Part shown: one piece after another, positions 8,846-17,306 of the stretch | Layout: each line of letters begins with the position of its first letter | Position numbering within the stretch: the stretch's first letter is position 1 | Source: a virus | Strand: one strand, 5' to 3' | DNA length: 64,000 bases | Virus record (IMG/VR): IMGVR_UViG_3300035698_007281 | Location: 1 to 64,000 of that record | Notes under the pieces: generated by a model | Database searches by the model: none | What the model saw: only the letters and a program-made list of their open reading frames with translations | Told to the model about the DNA's origin: nothing | Position numbers and translations under genes: made by a program

Positions 8846-9006
8846 CTCCGTCCCAGTTCAGGATCAGGTTGGGTGATGTGTTCGAGATTCTCTCACACAT
8901 GAACTCGCCCGACGGCAAAGGCCGAATCGTGAAGGAGGACCGGCGGAAGATCGCGGCCAAGATCGCGGACAAAGGAATCAGACCCCCGGTGTTCATTCCA
9001 GGCTAG
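8330..9006 (+). CDS. Tail assembly chaperone, -1 frameshift (gpGT-like) product
   Basis: Predicted fusion of about 225 residues made when a fraction of ribosomes shift to the -1 frame within 8746-8778. The downstream frame is closed by TGA at 8740 and 8743, opens after them and continues as WDYCVSLLQWHYKFSLQDIL then DLTPSQFRIRLGDVFEILSH to TAG at 9004-9006. This is a protein-like segment with no start of its own. The G-rich GGGGGAG at 8761-8767 is the likely slip site. Known for many long-tailed phages; here inferred from frames and context. Confidence 0.65.
8759..8767 (+). other. Candidate -1 programmed frameshift site
   Basis: In the G frame the codons are GAG GGG GAG. A one-base backward slip over GGGGGAG lets the GGG-decoding tRNA re-pair perfectly in the -1 frame. 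It lies between the last -1-frame stop (8743-8745) and the first clearly protein-like -1-frame residues (8779 on). It is not the canonical X-XXY-YYZ heptamer, since the second codon slips GAG to GGA, so the exact slip position is uncertain. Confidence 0.45.
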
Positions 9007-9018
9007 TAGGAGTTTCCC

Positions 9019-11730
9019 ATGGCGTCGAAGTTGACCGAGTTGTATGTTCAGTTCTCGACCAAAGGACTGGCCCGTGTCCAGGGCGCGATGGGCAAACTTC
9101 ACGCCAACATGAAGACCATCAGCGCGGGGGCCGATCAGATTGGGCGACACACCAAGAGGGCGCTTATGGCCGTTGGTGGGTTCGCGGCCTTGGCCATCCG
9201 TGAGGCGGCTAAGTTCGAGGCCCAGTTGGCCGAAGTCAACACCATGTTGGACAAGGGGTCGATGCACCACCTCGCCAATTACGAGAAGGGCCTTCGTCGG
9301 TTGGCCACCACCTACGGCGAGTCCACCCAGACCCTGGCCAAGGGTCTGTACGACATTCTCTCGGCCTCGGTCGAACCGGGTAAGGCTATGCAAGTCCTGG
9401 AGGTCTCAACCAGAGCGGCCGCCGGTGGACTGACCGACACTGGTGTGGCGGCCGACGCCATCACCACCATCCTCAACGCCTACGGCATGAACGCGGCCGA
9501 GGCCGGGGACATCTCCGACAAACTCTTCGCCACCGTCAAGCGGGGTAAGATCACGTTCGGCCAGTTGGCCTCCTCCATCGGTAAGGTTGCGGCCACCGGC
9601 AACATGGCGGGTCTTAGCTTGGAGGAACTCTTGGCCTCGGTCAGTACCATCACACGCGCGGGCATCTCGGCCGATCAGGCGATGACGGCCATCCAGGGAA
9701 CTCTTCGTTCGTTCTTGAAACCCGCCACCGAGGCCAAGAAGGTCTTCAAGGAATTGTATGGACGAGAGATGAATGTTGCCACCCTGAGGGCCGAAGGCCT
9801 ACAGAAGATACTCCTCGGACTGAAGGACGCCACCGCGCAGCAAGTGGCGGCCATGTTTCCGAACATTAGAGGGTTGAAGGGCGTAGCGGCGGCCATGGGT
9901 GACGCGGCCGGGCTGGCCACGGATCTCACCATGCAAATGAACGCCGGAGGGATGGCCACCGACGCCTTCCGTAAACGGCAACAGACATTGTCCTTCCAGT
10001 TAAACCGAGTGAAACAGGGCTTCTTTGAGATCCTCCGGGCCGTGGGTAAAGCGTTGATGCCGGAGATGAGAGAGTTCTCAGACTGGATGTTGAGCCTCAC
10101 GCGCGCCATCGCCAGGAATGCGGACAAGATCGCGGCTTGGATCAAGAAGATCGTCATGGTCGGGATCAAGGTCTTGGCCGTGGTTGGGACCATCAAACTG
10201 ATCACCGCCGCCCTGGGTGTGTTGAATTCCGTCATGCAGGGATCTCCGATTGGAATCATCCTCCGGATCGCCGCCGCCGTTGCGATCTCGATGGGGGCGT
10301 GGAGCGCGTTCGACGGGATCATGGGAGACGTAAAGAAGGGAATGGATGGGTTCATTGAGTCATCCAGAACTCTGACCGACATCATGGAAGACCAGCGGGA
10401 GGCGATGGAGTCGGGACAGGCCGAGTCCCGTGGAATGGTGGATGAGTTGGAGTCCATCATCAACAGCGAGGACCGGTCCTACACCGCGCACGCGAGGGTG
10501 TCCGAGATCATTTCAGAACTCTCGATGAAGTATCCCAAGTTGGCTAGTATCTTAAGCCGGTTGACGGGGGACCAGGAGGCGCAGACGAACGCCGTCAAGG
10601 ACTACAGCAAGGCCCTCGTGGAACAACAACGGCAAGAAGCCCAGGCCCTTCGGAAGAAGGAACTGGGTCAGGCCCAGGATCAGTACACAAAAGTCCAACG
10701 GCGTCGAGGTTCTATTGACAAGGACATCGAGAAGTTCACAGCGATGGAGGTCAAGCGGCGGGCCGCAAGGACTTTGTACGCCGGGAGGGTTGCGAAACAA
10801 TCTACCTTTGGGACCAATATGGGGGATGCTTGGTCGGCCGTGGGTGGAGAGTCCGAGACCGGGAAGTACAGGAAGGCCAAGAAGGACCACATCTACGCCA
10901 AACAAAGGTTGAAGGAACTCCATGAGGAGAAGAAGAAACTTGGGAGACAAGCGGGGGAATCCCAGGGCGTCTTCGACAAGTACAACAAACAGGACGCGAT
11001 GGAGCGTGAGGCCGAGAAGTCCCGCGCGAAACGCAAGAAGGATCTGGCCACTAGGGTCTCCAAAGATACTACACGCGAGGAAGCCGAGGCAGCCAAGAAA
11101 CTCGCGGACGAGCGTGGGAAGAACAACCTAAAGGCGAACGTTGCCCTTGTCAAGTCTGAATGGAATGGTGTCGAAGACAAACACAAACGGGAACTCGGTC
11201 TGATGAAGGTCCGCCACTTCGAGGAGAAGAAGTCCGCCGAGAAGTTGAACGTGGACATGGGCATCATCAAGAAGCGTCAGGCCGTCGAGATCGCCAACCT
11301 TGAAGCGAGGACGGCCGAGGAGAACGCCAAGAAAGCGGAGCGCCTGGCGGATCACAAACAAGGTAAGTCCCGATCCTGGCGTCAGGATCTGACCAGTGGC
11401 ATCATGAAGGGTCTCCCGGAAGACATGCGCCGGAAGCTGGAGGCTGATGACTGGTGGGGGAAAATGTATGATCGGATGAGTGAAGAGGAACGAGCCAATC
11501 CGGAGATTGCGGCGGCGGCCAAGGAAGTCTACCACAGTATGGTCGAGGGGGCGGCTCCTGGTGGATCGTTCCAGGGACTGGGGGCGGTCTCGAAACAGGC
11601 GCAACAACAGGCCTTCAAACAAGACTCTACGATGGTCAAACTTTATGGACTGGCGAAGGAACAGATGGAGTTGTTCCGGAAGTGGGACAAGGAAAAGGCC
11701 GACAAGGCCGTGGCCAAACTTGGCCCCTGA
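9019..11730 (+). CDS. Tail tape measure protein
   Basis: 903 residues. The N-terminal third carries the TP901-type tape-measure core (KFEAQLAEVNTMLDKG, TTYGESTQTLAKGLYDILSA, GVAADAITTILNAYG, LASSIGKVAATGNMAGLSL). A hydrophobic segment at about residues 375-435 follows (IVMVGIKVLAVVGTIKLITA). The rest is long charged coiled coil rich in Lys/Glu/Arg. Such proteins set tail length and pass into the cell during DNA entry. By the usual 0.15 nm per residue the tail would be about 135 nm. RBS TAGGAG precedes the ATG; it follows the chaperone frame by 12 bases. No lysozyme or peptidase motif is seen. Confidence 0.9.
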   Translation: MASKLTELYVQFSTKGLARVQGAMGKLHANMKTISAGADQIGRHTKRALMAVGGFAALAIREAAKFEAQLAEVNTMLDKGSMHHLANYEKGLRRLATTYGESTQTLAKGLYDILSASVEPGKAMQVLEVSTRAAAGGLTDTGVAADAITTILNAYGMNAAEAGDISDKLFATVKRGKITFGQLASSIGKVAATGNMAGLSLEELLASVSTITRAGISADQAMTAIQGTLRSFLKPATEAKKVFKELYGREMNVATLRAEGLQKILLGLKDATAQQVAAMFPNIRGLKGVAAAMGDAAGLATDLTMQMNAGGMATDAFRKRQQTLSFQLNRVKQGFFEILRAVGKALMPEMREFSDWMLSLTRAIARNADKIAAWIKKIVMVGIKVLAVVGTIKLITAALGVLNSVMQGSPIGIILRIAAAVAISMGAWSAFDGIMGDVKKGMDGFIESSRTLTDIMEDQREAMESGQAESRGMVDELESIINSEDRSYTAHARVSEIISELSMKYPKLASILSRLTGDQEAQTNAVKDYSKALVEQQRQEAQALRKKELGQAQDQYTKVQRRRGSIDKDIEKFTAMEVKRRAARTLYAGRVAKQSTFGTNMGDAWSAVGGESETGKYRKAKKDHIYAKQRLKELHEEKKKLGRQAGESQGVFDKYNKQDAMEREAEKSRAKRKKDLATRVSKDTTREEAEAAKKLADERGKNNLKANVALVKSEWNGVEDKHKRELGLMKVRHFEEKKSAEKLNVDMGIIKKRQAVEIANLEARTAEENAKKAERLADHKQGKSRSWRQDLTSGIMKGLPEDMRRKLEADDWWGKMYDRMSEEERANPEIAAAAKEVYHSMVEGAAPGGSFQGLGAVSKQAQQQAFKQDSTMVKLYGLAKEQMELFRKWDKEKADKAVAKLGP

Positions 11731-11742
11731 GGAGAGTGACTT

Positions 11743-12513
11743 ATGGCAGCAGTTCTGAGTGATGCAACCAAACTATGGGACGGGTACTCCGAGGGACACA
11801 CCACCTCGGCCCAGACGATCACCGAAACGTATCGGTGCGCGTGGAGTGATCGGACTGCTATACGTTCGTCGTTCATGGGATCGTTCCACTCGGAGTTCGT
11901 TTACGATGTCTGCACTGATGTAAAGGTCAGGCCCCTGGGAGATCCGAACACGGTCGCGGGCGGTCCCAAACAAGCACTCCTCACATGCACCTACAAACCG
12001 GCGACCTTCGTGACACCGGAGGAGCGGCCGGTTGATACGGATTGGGCCAACTGGACTGAGAACTGGCAAAGCGGCGGCGAGGCCCTCCAGATGGGTAAGG
12101 GATTCAAGTGGTCCACCGCCCCGAAATCTGACCTGTCGAAGACCGGGGTCCAGGCCGTTCGGGTGTTCCCCAACGCGGCCCTCTCGATCACCGGCAAAGT
12201 GAACACCGTCTCGAAGGCTGATATCCTCTCAACCATCGGAAAAGTCAATTCGACGGCCGTGACCATCAAAGGGTACGAGTACCCCATTGGGAAACTTCTT
12301 TTTGAGGGTGCGGATCTCAACGAACAACAGCAAGCCGACGCCTCCGACGCGGCCTACAATGTGACCCTGAAGTTCTCCTACAAACACGTCTCCATCTGGA
12401 ACCAGATCTGGAGGCCGGACACCTCAAAGTGGGACGGGATCGAGGATCAGGCCGGGAACCCGATGTATTCCGAGGCGGACTTCACAGCGACCCTAGATCC
12501 TTCGACGTGGTAA
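11743..12513 (+). CDS. Minor tail protein candidate, unknown family
   Basis: 256 residues, soluble, beta-rich, with no signal peptide or motif I recognise. Segments such as TETYRCAWSDRTAIRSSFMG and AAYNVTLKFSYKHVSIWNQI suggest a structural protein. It is directly downstream of the tape measure (12 bases, GGAGAG RBS), where distal-tail or baseplate hub proteins are normally encoded. Assignment rests on position only. Confidence 0.5.
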   Translation: MAAVLSDATKLWDGYSEGHTTSAQTITETYRCAWSDRTAIRSSFMGSFHSEFVYDVCTDVKVRPLGDPNTVAGGPKQALLTCTYKPATFVTPEERPVDTDWANWTENWQSGGEALQMGKGFKWSTAPKSDLSKTGVQAVRVFPNAALSITGKVNTVSKADILSTIGKVNSTAVTIKGYEYPIGKLLFEGADLNEQQQADASDAAYNVTLKFSYKHVSIWNQIWRPDTSKWDGIEDQAGNPMYSEADFTATLDPSTW

Positions 12514-12517
12514 ACCA

Positions 12518-13690
12518 ATGCCGACTCAACCAAAAAGATTGGCGGACTGGAAGTCAGGGGATCCCCTCTCGGCCGCGAGGCTGAACGAGGTCCAGCATAT
12601 TCTCCGGAGTATCCTCCGGGTATCGGCCCCCCTCCAACTACAAAGTCTCACGGGGGGCCTGTACCTGACCATGGACGAGGCCGGTGGGGGTTGGTTTGGT
12701 GAGGTTGTCGCGTCGGATCTGGTATCCACGTCGGACTACTCCGACGCGCGGTACTTCGTCAAGCCGGTGGATGCGGCCACCGATGGATCCGGCGATGATG
12801 CCATGGTTGCGGTATTCGACGCCGTCTTCCCGGCGGCGGCCGACTCTGATACCATCACGGCCACCAATATCCGAGAACTGGGGAAGGACACACATGGCCT
12901 GACCACTGGGGACAAGGTCTGGATCTTCGATGTCCCCCGCACGGGTAACGATGCACTCAACGACCATTTCTTCCTCAAGGACGTTCCCGCCGGGCGGAAG
13001 TTCGCATTGGCAAAACAGAACTGGTCCACCAGTATCTACCCCTCGGCGGGCCAGTGCCGGGTGATCCCGATGACTGATGAACAGATCCCTCCGGTCAATT
13101 CCGACGGAGAGATCACCGCCTTCATCTTCGGGCCAAGTGATACGAACAGCAGATCCTGGGGAACGCCCAACGTTGTCTCCGGGATGGTCGTGTCTTACAC
13201 CATGGACGCCAACGGGAAGGCCTGGATCGATTATCCCCCATCGGCCGTCCAGGACGGTGTGGCGGCTCGATCCCTGGAGATGTGGAACGGCCCCTCCGAT
13301 TCGATGCCCTCCGGGTGGGTGTTCTGTAATGGCCTCCTTGGGACGCCTGATATGCGGGGGCGTGTACCCGTGGGCGTGTGGAGTGACACGGGGGGAATCC
13401 CCGCCGGTCTGGCGGCCAGTGACTCGGTTGGGGAGACCGGAGATTACGCCGCGCCGATGGAGGTTGGTGGGACGCCGTTCATGAAGAACGTCTATGTGGA
13501 ACATGATCCCCACGGCCACACAACCACAACTTGTATTGCCAGCCAACAGGCCTTGGATTTTACATTCGTGTATACAATCAACGCGGCGACCGTGGCGGCC
13601 CATTCGGACTGGTACGATTTCCGGCAACCCTACACTGTGGTCGGGTTCATGATGAGATCTGATAACTCGATCACCTGGACAGGAGAGTAG
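12518..13690 (+). CDS. Tail protein with C-terminal collar domain
   Basis: 390 residues. Near residue 265 the sequence DSMPSGWVFCNGLLGTPDMR-GRVPVG matches the phage tail-collar domain signature (P-x-GW-x-x-C-x-G then TPD-x-RGR-x-P-V-G) seen in short tail fibres and collar proteins. The N-terminal half has an oligomeric-fibre look (SAARLNEVQHILRSILRVSA). The end, PYTVVGFMMRSDNSIT, is the strand pattern that usually closes collar domains. Likely part of the adsorption apparatus. Confidence 0.7.
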   Translation: MPTQPKRLADWKSGDPLSAARLNEVQHILRSILRVSAPLQLQSLTGGLYLTMDEAGGGWFGEVVASDLVSTSDYSDARYFVKPVDAATDGSGDDAMVAVFDAVFPAAADSDTITATNIRELGKDTHGLTTGDKVWIFDVPRTGNDALNDHFFLKDVPAGRKFALAKQNWSTSIYPSAGQCRVIPMTDEQIPPVNSDGEITAFIFGPSDTNSRSWGTPNVVSGMVVSYTMDANGKAWIDYPPSAVQDGVAARSLEMWNGPSDSMPSGWVFCNGLLGTPDMRGRVPVGVWSDTGGIPAGLAASDSVGETGDYAAPMEVGGTPFMKNVYVEHDPHGHTTTTCIASQQALDFTFVYTINAATVAAHSDWYDFRQPYTVVGFMMRSDNSITWTGE

Positions 13691-13694
13691 AACC

Positions 13695-14246
13695 TTGGGA
13701 GAGGAAAAATTCAACATCGAGAACGCGGCGGCCTTCGTCAACTGTTTCCCACGGGGCCACTGTGACCCGACGATCCCCGTGTGGTTGATCCAGGCGGGCC
13801 TCTCGGCCAAACGATTCATGACGTACTCGAAGCGGGAGTACCCCATCGAGACGTGTTACAATCTCGCCATCAAGGCGGCCATTGAGAATCCGGTCCTGAA
13901 GGATGTGGGTTGGTTCATCTTCAGCGACAACGATATGATCCTCGGCGAGGAACTTCAACCCTGGTTCTCGGCCGAGGGTGACGTGGTGGGGGTGACTTAC
14001 GATATGGGGGATCTCAACCGAACCTGGGGGAGGTCGGATTCGTTTCATTCTGGACTCTGGCGGGCGAGGCGGGATGTCCTCGAAAGGGTTCACGCGCCGT
14101 GGTTCGATACGGTCTTGACTGACGATGGGTGTGACATCGACAAATGTTGTTGTGAGTATTTCGCCCGGAAGGTTCGCGCCTACGGGTATACAATCACCCG
14201 CGCCGGTTGGGCCGGTCACGGGGTTTCAACAGGTCAGCAAACCTGA
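13695..14246 (+). CDS. Glycosyltransferase-like protein (GT-A type)
   Basis: 183 residues. VGWFIFSDNDMILGEEL contains a DxD-type acidic motif at the end of a strand, as in metal-dependent GT-A glycosyltransferases. YPIETCYNLAIKAAIENPVL upstream and GLWRARRDVLERV downstream fit the GT2 layout, but the protein is shorter than usual. The start is taken as TTG at 13695 because AGGAG sits nine bases upstream and no ATG is near. Within the late operon it could modify a virion or cell-surface glycan. Confidence 0.5.
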   Translation: MGEEKFNIENAAAFVNCFPRGHCDPTIPVWLIQAGLSAKRFMTYSKREYPIETCYNLAIKAAIENPVLKDVGWFIFSDNDMILGEELQPWFSAEGDVVGVTYDMGDLNRTWGRSDSFHSGLWRARRDVLERVHAPWFDTVLTDDGCDIDKCCCEYFARKVRAYGYTITRAGWAGHGVSTGQQT

Positions 14247-14262
14247 CCAAGGAGATGACGCC

Positions 14263-15003
14263 ATGAAGAAGCTGACGATCCTCGCCGTTGTTCTCACAAT
14301 CCCGTTGATCGCGTTATTTGCATGTTCGGACGCCTACCCTTTCAGGCCCGTCGCGGATCAACAGGTCGTCCTGGCCTCTGAGGGGGTCCCTGTGGAACTC
14401 GCCAAGGCCGAGGCGGCCGTGGAGGGGGAGGTGTCCTTGGCGCTCGTTAAAGAGGCCAAGGAGGCCTCCAAGGCGGTCGGGAAATACGTCCGGGGCGGGG
14501 GCGACTCGAAAAACGTATGGAAGCCCAGCGAGGCCACCAAACAAGTGGCGGGCCTAGTCGTGACGGATCTCCGGAAGGCCATGGAGTTGGAGGAGGGTCC
14601 GGAGGCCTCGGCGGCCCTGGCGGCCGCGCACGAGAAGGCGGCCCAGGTCCAGGCCTGGGTGGGTTTCCCGGAGATCCCCCTAGTTCCCCTCGACCCGATC
14701 AACAAGGAAGCATTCCTCCGGGTCCAGGCCCAACCGGTCATCCCCACCGCCTCCGACCGGGTCAATGCCGGGATTGACGAGGGAATGGCCTGGGCTGATA
14801 TAGCGGCCCTGATCGCGTCCGGCTTTGGCGCGGGTGGGGCGGCCGTCGGCCTAATCTACCTCCGCAACCGGAAGCAAGTCCGGGCGGCCCAGGAAGTCCT
14901 GAAGAATGGCGTGAAGCCTCTGACCGATGAACAAGCCGACCGCCTCCTGACTCAACTGGAGGAGCGGGCGAAGGAGACAGACAATGAACCTACGAAGGCC
15001 TAA
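14263..15003 (+). CDS. Membrane-anchored lipoprotein-like protein, possible lysis-related
   Basis: 246 residues. An N-terminal signal (MKKLTILAVVLTIPLIALFAC) ends in a Cys that could be a lipoprotein site. A long Ala/Glu-rich helical region follows, then a second hydrophobic segment near residues 190-215 (IAALIASGFGAGGAAVGLIY) before a charged tail. AAGGAG precedes ATG 14263. Two membrane anchors around a helical spacer recall spanin- or holin-associated proteins, but no family is recognised. The end overlaps the next gene by 20 bases. Confidence 0.5.
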   Translation: MKKLTILAVVLTIPLIALFACSDAYPFRPVADQQVVLASEGVPVELAKAEAAVEGEVSLALVKEAKEASKAVGKYVRGGGDSKNVWKPSEATKQVAGLVVTDLRKAMELEEGPEASAALAAAHEKAAQVQAWVGFPEIPLVPLDPINKEAFLRVQAQPVIPTASDRVNAGIDEGMAWADIAALIASGFGAGGAAVGLIYLRNRKQVRAAQEVLKNGVKPLTDEQADRLLTQLEERAKETDNEPTKA

Positions 15004-15736
15004 ACTTTTCATTCTCGCCTTGACCGCCGTAGTGGTTCTGGGGTGCGCCGATACTGGCGCACCCCAGACCGTTGTGGTCCACGTTCCTCCCCGACAGGTC
15101 CAGGTCACCGAGTGGCCGGATCAATCGGGGGTCGTGCCTGTGTGGTGCGCTTTCCAGATCAAGGACGCCTGGGCATCCCCTATTTTTCGTGGGTCCGGGA
15201 CCGTTGTCCGGAAAGAGGGGGGTAAATGGTGGATTCTGACCTGTGAACACGTCATTTCATTCCAATCCCTGAAGTGGGTAGGGGTGACCGGTGTGAAGAT
15301 CTACTTGGGGAACGGGAAGCGGCTCTGTACGGTATTCCGTAGGGATCCCCTGTCAGACCTTGCAGTCCTGGAGATCGTTGATCCTGGGGCATCCTGGCGG
15401 CCCTACCGGGTATCCACGGAGGCCTTGGCCATGGGCCAGAAGGTCTTCTCCCTGGGGGTTGGTCTGGTTCCGCCCCTGGGGGAGGGAGATCCGCCGGTCT
15501 ATGCCACCCACACCCAACCGGGCCACGTATCCTCGGCAACGGTGGATCCACAGATCCCCACCAATTGTTCGATCAAGGGCGGCTTCTCCGGCGGCCCCCT
15601 CCTGAACACCAGGGGAGAACTGATCGGGGTCAACCGCGCGGCCAATGGGCCTGGGTATTCCTACCACATCCCGATCACCCAGGCCATGATCGTCGAGGAG
15701 GTCTGGACTACGCCAGCGCGACCTTCCGGCCCGTGA
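14984..15736 (+). CDS. Trypsin-like serine protease, lipoprotein
   Basis: 250 residues. Lipoprotein signal ends VVVLGC at residue 21. The chymotrypsin-fold catalytic triad is visible as His89 (ILTCEHVIS), Asp125 (DPLSDLAVLE) and Ser202 (KGGFSGGPLLN), in the order and spacing of HtrA/Deg-type proteases. There is no PDZ domain after the catalytic domain. It would act outside the cytoplasmic membrane. It overlaps the upstream lipoprotein gene by 20 bases and runs tail-to-tail into the sigma-like gene by 29 bases. Such a protease is uncommon in a phage late operon. Confidence 0.8.
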   Translation: MNLRRPKLFILALTAVVVLGCADTGAPQTVVVHVPPRQVQVTEWPDQSGVVPVWCAFQIKDAWASPIFRGSGTVVRKEGGKWWILTCEHVISFQSLKWVGVTGVKIYLGNGKRLCTVFRRDPLSDLAVLEIVDPGASWRPYRVSTEALAMGQKVFSLGVGLVPPLGEGDPPVYATHTQPGHVSSATVDPQIPTNCSIKGGFSGGPLLNTRGELIGVNRAANGPGYSYHIPITQAMIVEEVWTTPARPSGP

Positions 15737-16253
15737 TCTTCTCCCGGATCTCGTTGAGGATCTTGTTCTGGCGGTAGCGGGGGATTCCCAGGAACTCGAA
15801 GACCCGTTTCCGCTTTGTGACGGGGTTGGTCTTGTTCGGGATGATCAGGCCCTCGGCTCCGTTTGCCATGGCCTCGGCGAAGGCCAAGGCGTCCTTCGAC
15901 GGGGCGTTGATGAACAGGGCGCTGATCTTGGGGGTGGTAGCGTCAGCGGCGGTCAACCCATCCACGTCGTATTCGTATATGGTGCGGACCCGTTTCCTCA
16001 TGGCCTTGTCGAGGAGTTTGGAGAAGCATTGGCCCAGGCGGGTGTGAAAGGGGGTCATGAACGAACTACGGGCCGGGTCGAAGTCTTCGACCAGTTTGAT
16101 GTATACGATCATCCCCTCCTGGACGATGTCATCGTACTGGATCGCGCCGGGTTTGGGCATTCTCGCCCAGCAGTAGTTGGCCTGTTTGTGGACGAGTTTC
16201 ATGTACGACTCACGGTGTTCCTCGGTTCCGGGTTTGGCGGTGGTCTGGGTCAC
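15708..16253 (-). CDS. Sigma-70 region 2-like transcription factor
   Basis: 181 residues from a GTG at 16253 with AAAGGA eight bases upstream. The segment YDDIVQEGMIVYIKLVEDFD then PARSSFMTPFHTRLGQCFSK follows the sigma70 region 2 pattern (D-D-x-x-Q-E-G-x-x-x-x-x-A-x-x-x-FDP). The C-terminus (RVFEFLGIPRYRQNKILNEI) could be a region 4-like helix-turn-helix. It may switch host RNA polymerase to late genes, as alternative sigma factors do in other phages; no cognate late promoter was identified. It has its own promoter copy at 16389-16417. Confidence 0.6.
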   Translation of the reverse strand: MTQTTAKPGTEEHRESYMKLVHKQANYCWARMPKPGAIQYDDIVQEGMIVYIKLVEDFDPARSSFMTPFHTRLGQCFSKLLDKAMRKRVRTIYEYDVDGLTAADATTPKISALFINAPSKDALAFAEAMANGAEGLIIPNKTNPVTKRKRVFEFLGIPRYRQNKILNEIREKITGRKVALA

Positions 16254-16388
16254 GGGGCGTTCCTTTGGGTGGTAGACAAACAAGAAGCCGGGAACGAATG
16301 GGAAAGGGACGGGAACCCACTCGTTCGACCGGCTTCAAGTTCTGTTTGTCTTGTCGTGATCACTGTGTTGTCCCTTGTGCGTCGGTTC

Positions 16389-16417
16389 AGTATATCGGGC
16401 GGCGGTGAGGTACGCAA
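16389..16417 (-). promoter_or_regulatory. Sigma70 promoter, diverged copy of the reiterated cassette
   Basis: Minus-strand TTGCGT (16417-16412), 17-bp spacer, TATACT (16394-16389). The T-rich block just upstream (AACTTTCTTGATTTTC) is shared with the other copies. The leader reaches the GTG of the sigma-like gene after about 130 bases. Nothing else is seen in 16254-16440. Confidence 0.6.
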
Positions 16418-16440
16418 GAAGAAAATCAAGAAAGTTTCTC

Positions 16441-16635
16441 TCAGGCCGGTAGGGCCGTCTGGTCGGAGGTGTCGAAGTCGTAGGAACCTTCGGGGGTTTT
16501 GATCTGGACGATCAGGATACCGGCCACGTTGAATGGGTGGATCTCCCGGATCTCGTCCAGGTGGAGGGCCGCCTCCCCGTTCAGGCGGCGGAAGGTGTTG
16601 ATGGCCTTCAGGGCTTTGGCGATTGAGTATCTCAT
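16441..16635 (-). CDS. Small protein, unknown
   Basis: 64 residues, N-terminal amphipathic helix (IAKALKAINTFRRLNGEAAL) then a beta part (VAGILIVQIKTPEGSYDF). ATG 16635 has AAAGGGA nine bases upstream. It is the second gene of a two-gene unit after 16955-16659, driven by the promoter at 17003-17031. No family recognised. Confidence 0.55.
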   Translation of the reverse strand: MRYSIAKALKAINTFRRLNGEAALHLDEIREIHPFNVAGILIVQIKTPEGSYDFDTSDQTALPA

Positions 16636-16658
16636 GTTGAGTCCCTTTCTGGTTGGGT

Positions 16659-16955
16659 TTACTGGGCGAGGAGGAACATCGAGATATTGGCCATCTGCGC
16701 GGCGTTCGTCACGGTGTACTGGTCGATGACCTGGAGGCCTTCCTGGAGGCAAACGTGGGGGAGTCCACCGTTGATCTCACCGATGGTGAGGGTGGCGGTC
16801 CGGCCACCAACGAGTAGGCGGCCGATGGAGTAGCGGCTCTGGGGGTAGGCGAAGGCCTCAAACCCGTGGCGGTCGGCGGCGACTTCCATATCCTGGCCCA
16901 GGGTGATGAAGGCTTCGTGAACGTTCTTGATGATGATGTGGTTCGGGTTGGTCAT
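16659..16955 (-). CDS. Small early-type protein, unknown
   Basis: 98 residues, mixed alpha/beta (NHIIIKNVHEAFITLGQDME; TATLTIGEINGGLPHVCLQE). First gene after a strong promoter cassette, with AAGGGA before ATG. No family recognised. Small size, strong promoter and clustering are typical of early host-takeover genes, which is inference. Confidence 0.6.
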   Translation of the reverse strand: MTNPNHIIIKNVHEAFITLGQDMEVAADRHGFEAFAYPQSRYSIGRLLVGGRTATLTIGEINGGLPHVCLQEGLQVIDQYTVTNAAQMANISMFLLAQ

Positions 16956-17002
16956 GGTTGTGTCCCTTGGTCTCGTGTTCGGTTGTTTGCTTCACTGAGG
17001 GT

Positions 17003-17031
17003 ATTATCGGATGAACCGCCCAGGATGTCAA
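17003..17031 (-). promoter_or_regulatory. Sigma70 promoter cassette
   Basis: TTGACA (17031-17026), 17-bp spacer, GATAAT (17008-17003), then the shared initial transcribed sequence GTGAAGCAAACAACCGAACA. Immediately upstream the end of the 17064 gene overlaps a hairpin, GGGTTGA-TTT-TCAACCC, followed after GAAAAG by TTTTTT. That could terminate the preceding transcript. Confidence 0.85.
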
Positions 17032-17063
17032 GGACAATCTCAAAAAACTTTTCGGGTTGAAAA

Positions 17064-17306
17064 TCAACCCCCCTGGTAGATCTGGTAATCCTCACAGAGG
17101 ATCTCAATCAGCCGGGCCTTATCCCCCTCGGCCACGGACACCTGGACCTCCCCCACTTGATCGGCGGGGATCACACGATCCTCCCCCGTCTCAGGATCCC
17201 CCCACTCGCCGGAGAGGGTAACCTCCTCGGTCTCGGTGTCGTAGTCCGCCGAGAAGGACGTGGGGAACCGTCCACCCGTTTGGCAATCAACAAGACATTC
17301 GATCAT
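17064..17306 (-). CDS. Small acidic protein, unknown
   Basis: 80 residues, very acidic, beta-rich (DYDTETEEVTLSGEWGDPET; VGEVQVSVAEGDKARLIEIL). ATG 17306 overlaps the upstream stop as ATGA and has GGAGGT close by, so it is translationally coupled. No family recognised. Confidence 0.6.
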   Translation of the reverse strand: MIECLVDCQTGGRFPTSFSADYDTETEEVTLSGEWGDPETGEDRVIPADQVGEVQVSVAEGDKARLIEILCEDYQIYQGG

